Translations under genes and position numbers: made by a program | Notes under the pieces: generated by a model | What the model was told of the DNA's origin: nothing | What the model saw: only the letters and a program-made list of their open reading frames with translations | Database searches by the model: none | Shown: positions 1 to 5,098 of the stretch, piece after piece | Layout: every line of letters begins with the position of its first letter | How positions within the stretch are numbered: the stretch's first letter is position 1 | DNA from: Kofleriaceae bacterium | Lineage (GTDB): Bacteria > Myxococcota_A > Polyangia > Haliangiales > Haliangiaceae | DNA length: 8,537 nucleotides | Direction of reading: 5' to 3' | NCBI GenBank assembly: GCA_024642805.1 | Contig: JAHEAK010000192.1 | Location: 1-8,537, forward strand

Positions 1-1441
1 CGAGATCGATTTGTTGGTTGAAGGCGCCAACGGTGACCACACCTCCCTTGGCGTCGACGGCGACCACCTTGCCCATATCGAGGTTGTTGTCGCCAAAGCT
101 CTTGGCCCACAGGACCTTGCCGTCAGCGCCGAGCTTGAGCAAGAAGATGTCCTCTTTGCCCTTGGACTTGAGCGTGGTGCCATCAAAGGCAACCTCGTAC
201 CAGAACCAACCAGTGACGTAGCTATTGCCAAAGGCGTCGGTGGCGATGCTGTTGCCCCAATCTTTGTCTTTGCCGCCAAAATGCCGGGTCCAGATGTGCT
301 GACCTTCCGGGTTGAATTTGGCGACGTACATGTCAGAGCGCCCCGCACTCTTCATGTCCTCGCCACCAAAGTTCACCGTGTCTTCGAAGGAGCCGGTGAA
401 CAAGATGTTGTCGGCAGGATCGACAGCGACTGAAATCGCGATGTCGTCAAAGTTGTTTCCGAGCGACTTGGACCAAAGGTGGTTGCCTTCCGGGTCGAAC
501 TTGGCCAGGGCGATGTCGCGATTGCCATTGGTGGTGACCGCTCCGCCGCCGAAATCGACCTGCAGGGAAATCTCGGCGATCATCACGATGTTGCCCTGGC
601 TGTCGAAGGCCAGGTCGCGACCGTAGTCCTGCCCGAGTGCGCCAAAGCTCTTGGTCCAGAGGAAGTCGCCGCTTGGCGAGAGCTTGGTGAGGAAGATGTC
701 GGCATCGCCCTCGGCGGTGAACTTGGTGTCGCCAAAGGGCACCGTTGCGCGATACACGCCGGTCACGTATGAATTGCCGGCCTTGTCGATAGCGACGGCG
801 TGCGCTGCGTCGATGTCGTTGGCGCCGATGCGCTTGGCCCAAATCCTGTGGCCGTCTTCGCCGAACTTGGCAATGAAGATGTCGTCGGCGCCGGCAGCCT
901 TGAGCGAGCCATCTCCAACCGCGAATTCTCCGGAGAAGGAACCCACGACGACGGTGCTGTTGTCAGGGCCGACGGCGAGTGCCTCGGCGCTGTCTTCGCT
1001 GTTTCCGCCGAGCGCGACCGACCAGGCGACACTGCCGTCGCTCGACTTGATCTTGGCGACGTAGGCGCTGGCGTCCTTGCTCTCATTGGCGGTGCCAAAG
1101 ATGCCCTTGCCCTTGAAGTAGCCGCACATCAGATAGTCGCCCTTGCTATCGATGGCCAGTCCGCGAGCGGCATCGGTATCGGTGCTGCCGTAGGTCTTGG
1201 CCAGCCGCAAGGTGCCCTGGTGCTCGCCCTGGTCGGCGGGCAGGGGAACTCGCTCGACGGGGGCAACGGGGGCAACGGGGGCCACGACCTTGGCACTCTC
1301 GACTTTGCCTTTGGAATCAGACGCTTCAGCCGAGCTTGCCGAGCCGGAGCGGGTTTCGGATGGCGCTGGATCCTTGCCTTTGCCGCAGCTGGCGGCGCTT
1401 AGGGCAAGGAGACAGGCGAGAAAGCTCGGAAGGCGGATCAT
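1..1441 (-). CDS. SBBP-repeat beta-propeller lipoprotein (3' end outside window)
   Basis: The frame is open from ATG 1441 to the left edge (480 codons) with no stop, so the C-terminus is missing. Residues 1-19 form a lipoprotein signal peptide: basic start MIRLP, hydrophobic core, then AAS before Cys19 as the likely lipidated residue. Residues 20-75 are a Ser/Lys/Pro/Val-rich linker with three VAP triplets. From about residue 85 a unit of roughly 60 residues repeats seven times, near 85, 149, 208, 270, 330, 391 and 452. Each unit has a D(I/M)(F/Y)xxK..G..xW.K.FG strand followed by a xAxD..GN.xxTG.F strand, the pattern of SBBP (Pfam 'beta-propeller repeat') proteins common in myxobacteria. The last visible unit is incomplete. 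The product is probably anchored in the outer or inner membrane and faces the periplasm or outside. Binding partner and function are unknown. ATG 1441 is chosen because an in-frame TGA lies just upstream and it alone gives the signal peptide. Confidence 0.9.
   Translation of the reverse strand, partial: MIRLPSFLACLLALSAASCGKGKDPAPSETRSGSASSAEASDSKGKVESAKVVAPVAPVAPVERVPLPADQGEHQGTLRLAKTYGSTDTDAARGLAIDSKGDYLMCGYFKGKGIFGTANESKDASAYVAKIKSSDGSVAWSVALGGNSEDSAEALAVGPDNSTVVVGSFSGEFAVGDGSLKAAGADDIFIAKFGEDGHRIWAKRIGANDIDAAHAVAIDKAGNSYVTGVYRATVPFGDTKFTAEGDADIFLTKLSPSGDFLWTKSFGALGQDYGRDLAFDSQGNIVMIAEISLQVDFGGGAVTTNGNRDIALAKFDPEGNHLWSKSLGNNFDDIAISVAVDPADNILFTGSFEDTVNFGGEDMKSAGRSDMYVAKFNPEGQHIWTRHFGGKDKDWGNSIATDAFGNSYVTGWFWYEVAFDGTTLKSKGKEDIFLLKLGADGKVLWAKSFGDNNLDMGKVVAVDAKGGVVTVGAFNQQIDL
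1257..1283. repeat. 9-bp tandem repeat, three copies, inside the lipoprotein linker
   Basis: On the plus strand the unit ACGGGGGCA occurs twice and is followed by ACGGGGGCC. On the coding (minus) strand this reads as a repeated Val-Ala-Pro in the linker between the lipidated Cys and the propeller. The 9-bp period keeps the reading frame, so copy-number change would only lengthen or shorten the linker. Confidence 0.85.
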
Positions 1442-1451
1442 GGTCCGAGAA

Positions 1452-1467
1452 CATTGTCACACCCTCC
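1452..1467 (-). promoter_or_regulatory. Shine-Dalgarno sequence aimed at an out-of-frame ATG
   Basis: On the minus strand GGAGGG (1467-1462) stands 7 nt before an ATG at 1454-1452, an ideal distance. That ATG opens a 42-codon frame ending at 1326, which is out of frame with the lipoprotein. The lipoprotein ATG at 1441 is 20 nt from the same GGAGGG and has no good Shine-Dalgarno of its own. Either the short frame is a translated overlapping leader that feeds ribosomes to the lipoprotein start, or the lipoprotein is started from a poor site. Confidence 0.4.
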
Positions 1468-1526
1468 GCGTTGGTGCAAAGAGGCCGAGCCAGATGCCTA
1501 CCACCCCCTTGTGGCGGCGGGCCCGG

Positions 1527-1556
1527 CATTGGATCTGGCATCGGATCTGGCATCAG
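1527..1556. repeat. 12-bp direct tandem repeat, about 2.5 copies
   Basis: CATTGGATCTGG is followed at once by CATCGGATCTGG and then the partial copy CATCAG. It is non-coding and lies midway between the divergent genes. It could be a direct-repeat binding site or a slippage product; nothing in the sequence decides. Confidence 0.75.
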
Positions 1557-1569
1557 GCGGCAGCGCCTG
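1554..1569. repeat. Small inverted repeat in the divergent intergenic region
   Basis: Arms CAGGCG (1554-1559) and CGCCTG (1564-1569) are perfectly complementary around a 4-nt GCAG loop. It overlaps the end of the 12-bp tandem repeat. It may be an operator half-site pair or a short hairpin. Six-bp arms of this composition also arise by chance in GC-rich DNA, so no function is assigned. Confidence 0.4.
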
Positions 1570-1625
1570 GAAGAGCCCTTCGCATTTGGCCCATGGCCTT
1601 TCGAGTGTGGTAAAGACCTTGGTCC

Positions 1626-2270
1626 ATGCTGCCTGATAGCGCCTCCGAGGCAAATGGTGGCCGCCCGCAGGTGGCGAGCCATGATGGGCTTACCAAGTTT
1701 TGGACTGACATCCAGACGGTACCCAACATGCTCTCGCTCTCGCGCATTGCCGCGATCTTGGTGACGGCCTGGCTCTACCTCGCCGGCTATCGGGTCCCAG
1801 GACTCTTGCTTGGCATCGCGGCCGGGCTCACCGACATCTTCGACGGTTGGCTGGCTCGCAAGCTCAACCAGTCCACCGAGCTTGGCGCGATTTTGGATCG
1901 CCTCAGCGACCTCATCATGGAGACCGTGGCGCTCACCTGCTGCCTCTATTACGCCCTCTTGCCGCCGATCTTTCTCGTGCTCTACCTGTGCCGCGAGTGG
2001 ATGGTGGTCTCGGCCCGCCTCTACGTTGCCGAGCGCAATCGCAGCATTCCCAGTTCCTTTTGGGGCAAGCGCAAGACCAACCTCGTGATGGCTTCCTTCA
2101 TCGGCCTCTTCGCCGCCCATTCCGGGCTCATCAGTGGCGACGGCAACGAGATCGTCTACAAGATCGGCTACTCGATGATGATAGGCGGCCTGGTGGCCTC
2201 GTACTTGAGTGGCGCGATCTACATGCGCAGCTTCGCGCAGATCTACTCCGAGTCCGAGTCCAAGCGCTAG
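1626..2270 (+). CDS. pgsA: CDP-alcohol phosphatidyltransferase, PgsA-like
   Basis: The product (214 residues, polytopic inner-membrane) carries the complete CDP-alcohol phosphotransferase signature D-x2-D-G-x2-A-R-x8-G-x3-D-x3-D: D70, D73, G74, A77, R78, G87, D91 and D95. These acidic residues bind the divalent metal and CDP-diacylglycerol. The N-terminal VPNMLSLSRI (32-41), the CRE (122-124) and the GKRKT (147-151) match the layout of phosphatidylglycerophosphate synthase, which joins CDP-diacylglycerol and glycerol-3-phosphate to make the precursor of phosphatidylglycerol and cardiolipin. The usual DPxADK around the last two aspartates reads DRLSDL here, so another acceptor alcohol (inositol phosphate, for example) is possible. 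About five to six membrane segments are visible, and the C-terminus is hydrophilic (YSESESKR). ATG 1626 has no clear Shine-Dalgarno; GTG 1671 is an alternative that would remove 15 non-conserved residues. The family call is firm; the substrate is less sure. Confidence 0.85.
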   Translation: MLPDSASEANGGRPQVASHDGLTKFWTDIQTVPNMLSLSRIAAILVTAWLYLAGYRVPGLLLGIAAGLTDIFDGWLARKLNQSTELGAILDRLSDLIMETVALTCCLYYALLPPIFLVLYLCREWMVVSARLYVAERNRSIPSSFWGKRKTNLVMASFIGLFAAHSGLISGDGNEIVYKIGYSMMIGGLVASYLSGAIYMRSFAQIYSESESKR

Positions 2271-2305
2271 TTGCAGTCAGCGCGTAGACGTATGTAACAG
2301 GCCTA

Positions 2306-2338
2306 CTAGCGCGCGCACTCGTTAGAGCACGCCGCTAG
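2306..2338. terminator. Imperfect hairpin between convergent genes, possible bidirectional terminator
   Basis: Arms starting CTAGCG (2306-2311) and ending CGCTAG (2333-2338) pair perfectly. The stem continues inward with one bulged C, three more pairs, a two-base mismatch and three pairs (CTC/GAG) closing a GTTA loop. It sits 35 bp after the pgsA-like stop and 10 bp after the stop of the convergent sensor gene. Neither strand has a proper U-run, so it is not a classical intrinsic terminator. Confidence 0.45.
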
Positions 2339-2348
2339 CTGTGGTGGG

Positions 2349-4211
2349 TTACTTGACGGGCGAGGCTTTCAGCGCAGCCTTGCCGTCTTTCTCGTACACC
2401 TGAAACTTTACGCTCTGGCAGCCGTGCTTGGCGATGAGAGCTTCCTGGTTCTTTTGCAGCTTCTTGGCAAAGCGCTCGAAACTCAGGCTCTCGATCGGCT
2501 CGCCACACTTCTTCTTGAGGGCAATAAACTGCTCGTAGACCTCTTGGAAGTAGGTGGCGCCATTGGCTCCGTCGGTGGCGATGGTCTGCAGCTCGTGCTC
2601 ACTATCAGCGCGACCTTCAAAGAGTCGGGTTGCTTCACCGACGTCATCGTCCTCACCAAGGATGTCGGCATCGATGCCGGAGAGGCCAGGCACGGACACG
2701 GGATCCGGAACGATCTGGCTGTCGGTGGGACGCTTGAGTGGGGCGTTGTCACCTTGCAGGCGCTTGGTCGGAATGGGTGGTGGCGTGCGCTCTTCGGCTG
2801 GCTTGCGTGGCGCGTTGCCGCGTAGCTCGGCGAAGGTATCTGCGGGCGCGGGCGTGATGATTGGTGCAGCCAAGCCAGGGGTCGCCGCCGGAGGTGGCGT
2901 GAGTCCCAGATCGGTGGATGAAGGCGCCGACCCGAACTTGAACTCCGAGGGTGGTGGCGCGCTGAAGGCACTCAGATCGCCGCCCGGGCCAATTGGGGGC
3001 AGGGCACTGGCTGCGGCATCGGTACCACCAGCCTCGGGCATGGGCCCGAGCAACTGATCGAGATCCTTTTTCGCCGCCTTGGCGTCACGCTGCATCTTGT
3101 CGATGGCGATGTTGACCGAGCGCGCAATGGAGCCGTACTTGGAGCGGTGAAGCTCTTCATTGAAGCGCTCCTTGTCGCCCTGGGCGAGTGCGACGGCGTC
3201 TTTGCCGAGGCGTTTGAGCGGACCGTCCACCTCGCGCATCATGAAGAGGAAGCCGATGACCATGAGCGCAATGAAGAGCCCGCCAACCATGAGCCAGGGA
3301 AAGCGATCGAAGCCGAGGTCATCCTTCTTCACTTGCTTGAGGGTGCCCATGAAAGTGAGTGGGCGCGCCTGCTGGATGTAGACGCTGTAGAAGGCACCTT
3401 GTTGACCTGCCTCGCCTGGCAGTCGAGCGCTGACCACGGCGTAGTCCTCCTGGCCGGCGGTGACGTGCAAGATCTTGCCGACGGCACAGTCCTGCCCGGC
3501 TTCGAGCGATGCCAGCTCCTGAGAGCCTGCGACCACGTCTTTGTGAATCTGGATGGGCTTATTGGAGGCCACGTTGTCGCTGCCGACATAGAAGTTGACG
3601 TTGGCGCCAATGTTCTCGCTCAACGAACCGGCAAATTCTTGATCGACGGTTTGGCCGATCACGACGGCTCCGGCCCAATCGAGCTCGCGGGTCAAGACCG
3701 GTGCGGCGGCGACGCGATACAGGCCATCCGCCATCATCCACAGGTCGTCGCGCACGTAGCCATCGAGGGCGTCTTGCACCAGCTCGTAGCCACGCATCGA
3801 GTCGCCGTAGGTCGGGTCTTCGGGGTTGGAGCGCGCGACCACGCGACCGCGCAGATCGAGCAACCAGATGAAGCTCGGCTTGGTGCCGCTGACGCTCGCT
3901 ACCAGTTTGGCCAGCTCCTTGCGGCCGGTCGCGTTGGCTTCGCCGGAGACGATATCGCCCTTGGAGGCCTCGACCAGCGTGTTGGAGAGCTTGAGCTCGC
4001 GTACCGCCTGGGCGAATTCCGAGGTCAGCTGAATGCGGGCGCGCGCGTTATCAGTGAGCAGGATCTGCGTGACCAGACAGGCCGTGCGCACACTCTTGCT
4101 CTCTTGAATGGCGGCGGCGCGCTCAGCAGGGCGCGGCATAACCAGAGCGATGGTGATCGCAACGGCTGCGACAACCGTTACAAGGAAGAACCAGATTTTG
4201 GACAAGAACAT
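2349..4211 (-). CDS. Cache-HAMP membrane sensor protein with MXAN_5187-type C-terminal domain
   Basis: This is a 620-residue inner-membrane protein. The order is: TM1 (about 5-25); a periplasmic region (about 30-300) with a Cache-like core, seen in FIWLLDLRGRVVARS (114-128), GDSMRGYELVQDAL and the APVL.....AGAVVIG strands; TM2 (about 304-324); a HAMP-like segment (about 325-377); a Pro/Ala-rich linker (about 388-540); and a compact C-terminal domain (about 553-620) ending KDGKAALKASPVK, with Cys569 and Cys598. I recognise the C-terminal pattern as that of myxobacterial MXAN_5187-family proteins, from memory. No histidine kinase, methyl-accepting, GGDEF, cyclase or phosphatase domain is present, so how a signal leaves the protein is unknown. 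AAGG lies 6 nt before ATG 4211. The gene follows the secreted-protein gene by 21 bp and is probably co-transcribed with it. Topology is confident; function is not. Confidence 0.88.
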   Translation of the reverse strand: MFLSKIWFFLVTVVAAVAITIALVMPRPAERAAAIQESKSVRTACLVTQILLTDNARARIQLTSEFAQAVRELKLSNTLVEASKGDIVSGEANATGRKELAKLVASVSGTKPSFIWLLDLRGRVVARSNPEDPTYGDSMRGYELVQDALDGYVRDDLWMMADGLYRVAAAPVLTRELDWAGAVVIGQTVDQEFAGSLSENIGANVNFYVGSDNVASNKPIQIHKDVVAGSQELASLEAGQDCAVGKILHVTAGQEDYAVVSARLPGEAGQQGAFYSVYIQQARPLTFMGTLKQVKKDDLGFDRFPWLMVGGLFIALMVIGFLFMMREVDGPLKRLGKDAVALAQGDKERFNEELHRSKYGSIARSVNIAIDKMQRDAKAAKKDLDQLLGPMPEAGGTDAAASALPPIGPGGDLSAFSAPPPSEFKFGSAPSSTDLGLTPPPAATPGLAAPIITPAPADTFAELRGNAPRKPAEERTPPPIPTKRLQGDNAPLKRPTDSQIVPDPVSVPGLSGIDADILGEDDDVGEATRLFEGRADSEHELQTIATDGANGATYFQEVYEQFIALKKKCGEPIESLSFERFAKKLQKNQEALIAKHGCQSVKFQVYEKDGKAALKASPVK

Positions 4212-4232
4212 GTCTAGCCTTGCACCAGGGCC

Positions 4233-4982
4233 CTAGTGGGCGCTGGCCTCCGTCGTGAGTTTGGCAGGAAGGGCGATCCGAAATTTGGCCGCTTTGCGCG
4301 AAGAGACGCTGATCTTCGTCTCGGGGAGGTTGGTTACCCAGGCGTCGCGATACCAGACTTTGACGGTCCACTCGCCAGAGGGAATGCCCTCGAGCTTGAC
4401 GCTGCCATCGAAGTCGGGAATGGCGAAGTAGGCATTCTCGAAGGCAACGATATAGGCGATAAAGTGCACGGAGTCCTGGTCGCGAATGTCGATGGCCTTG
4501 TGCAGCTCGGTGATGGCTTGTGTGGCGCGCACACCCTTGCGGTTGATGGGATCGTTTGGAACGACATCGGGAAGGGTCTTGGAGTACAGACGCGGTGAGC
4601 GAGTGCCCAGGTTCTTGATCTCGACTTTTCCGCCGACGATGACCGGCAACATCTGGTTCGGAAAGTTCTCGCCGATGATGTTGTAGCGAGCGGGTTGTGG
4701 CTTCTTGTCATTGTCATCGACGGGACCGCCTTCGAGGACGACGACCATCTCGAAACGCGGGTCGAGGCCATTGGGAGGCCGCAGTGGATTTTTGGCGCGG
4801 GGCACGAAGGCTTCACCGCGCTTCGGTGCCGCTTTGCGCGACTGCACCGGAGGCAACTCGAGAACGCCTTCGACAGTGCCGCCGTTCTCGGCCGCGAAGG
4901 CCACAGGAGCCAAGGTAGCCGTTGGCGCCACGATAAGTATGAGTGCCAGTGCCAGAGCGCTGGTGAACAGTCGACGAATCAA
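4233..4982 (-). CDS. Secreted cupredoxin-like protein lacking copper ligands
   Basis: The product (249 residues from TTG 4982) has a clear Sec signal peptide: basic MIRR, hydrophobic core 6-24, likely cleavage AFA-AENGG after residue 30. The mature part follows the plan of methylamine-utilization / plastocyanin-like proteins: an initial GTVEGVLEL strand; a central VIVGGKVEIKNLGT...LYS stretch (114-134), where the family has its first copper-binding His; then YIVAFENAYFAIPDFDG (177-193) and LEGIPSGEWTVKVWYRDAW, matching the family's C-terminal strands. The expected ligands are replaced: the HHVYS-like site reads SPRLYS, and the C-x2-H-x2-M site corresponds to D168, S171 and F174. It probably keeps the fold without binding copper. 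Start: TTG 4982 has GAAGGGG 6 nt upstream and puts the signal peptide at the N-terminus. The longer frame from 5078 would cover the promoter. It heads an operon with the Cache-HAMP gene. The fold assignment is inferred from motifs; the role is unknown. Confidence 0.8.
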   Translation of the reverse strand: MIRRLFTSALALALILIVAPTATLAPVAFAAENGGTVEGVLELPPVQSRKAAPKRGEAFVPRAKNPLRPPNGLDPRFEMVVVLEGGPVDDNDKKPQPARYNIIGENFPNQMLPVIVGGKVEIKNLGTRSPRLYSKTLPDVVPNDPINRKGVRATQAITELHKAIDIRDQDSVHFIAYIVAFENAYFAIPDFDGSVKLEGIPSGEWTVKVWYRDAWVTNLPETKISVSSRKAAKFRIALPAKLTTEASAH

Positions 4983-4988
4983 TGAAAT

Positions 4989-4995
4989 CCCCTTC
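4989..4995 (-). promoter_or_regulatory. Shine-Dalgarno sequence deciding a TTG start
   Basis: On the minus strand GAAGGGG (4995-4989) lies 6 nt before TTG 4982-4980. It selects this rare start codon over the longer frame starting at 5078, whose extra 32 residues (MCGNVDSAR...) would precede the signal peptide. Confidence 0.7.
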
Positions 4996-5013
4996 GCCGC
5001 CCCGAGGAAGCGG

Positions 5014-5034
5014 CCTAACCTACTGAAAGTTAGG
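5014..5034. promoter_or_regulatory. Inverted repeat overlapping the predicted transcription start (candidate operator)
   Basis: CCTAAC (5014-5019) and GTTAGG (5029-5034) are perfect 6-bp inverted arms with a 9-bp spacer. On the minus strand the repeat begins 2 nt after the -10 box, so the expected start near 5030 falls inside it. That is a classical repressor position; a short 5'-UTR stem-loop is the alternative. It lies in the divergent region, so it could also affect comEC. Confidence 0.5.
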
Positions 5035-5036
5035 TA

Positions 5037-5065
5037 ATTTTCACCGGCTACTCTGGCGGAGTCAA
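5037..5065 (-). promoter_or_regulatory. Sigma70-type promoter of the cupredoxin-like / Cache-HAMP operon
   Basis: On the minus strand TTGACT (5065-5060, 5 of 6 matches to TTGACA) is followed by a 17-nt spacer and GAAAAT (5042-5037, 4 of 6 matches to TATAAT). Transcription would start near 5030, giving a 5' UTR of about 48 nt before TTG 4982. The A+T-rich patch stands out from the GC-rich surroundings. Confidence 0.6.
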
Positions 5066-5098
5066 CGTTTCCGCACAACTACTTGGCGCAACTCGCCG

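Larger units (their letters stand above)
1442..1625. other. Divergent intergenic region between lipoprotein and pgsA-like genes
   Basis: These 184 bp separate two divergently transcribed genes and must hold both promoters unless transcription enters from elsewhere. I found no convincing -35/-10 pair on either strand. It contains a 12-bp tandem repeat (1527-1556), an inverted repeat with arms CAGGCG/CGCCTG at 1554-1569 (4-nt loop), and a GGAGGG Shine-Dalgarno-like sequence on the minus strand at 1467-1462. No coding potential is convincing here. Confidence 0.6.

Noticed and set aside
800..1402. Plus-strand frame (200 codons) opposite the lipoprotein
   Set aside because: It is the antisense shadow of the SBBP repeats; its Gly/Ala/Val-rich periodicity mirrors the repeat units on the other strand.
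1326..2120. Minus-strand frame (264 codons) spanning the intergenic region and the pgsA-like gene
   Set aside because: It overlaps the catalytic signature of the phosphatidyltransferase on the other strand and has a low-complexity His/Arg/Gly-rich composition. Only its last 42 codons, with their own start signal, merit a note.
3147..4217. Long plus-strand frame (356 codons) antisense to the Cache-HAMP gene
   Set aside because: It lies wholly opposite a gene with clear domains. GC-rich coding DNA keeps the complementary frame open, and the protein shows no recognisable motifs.
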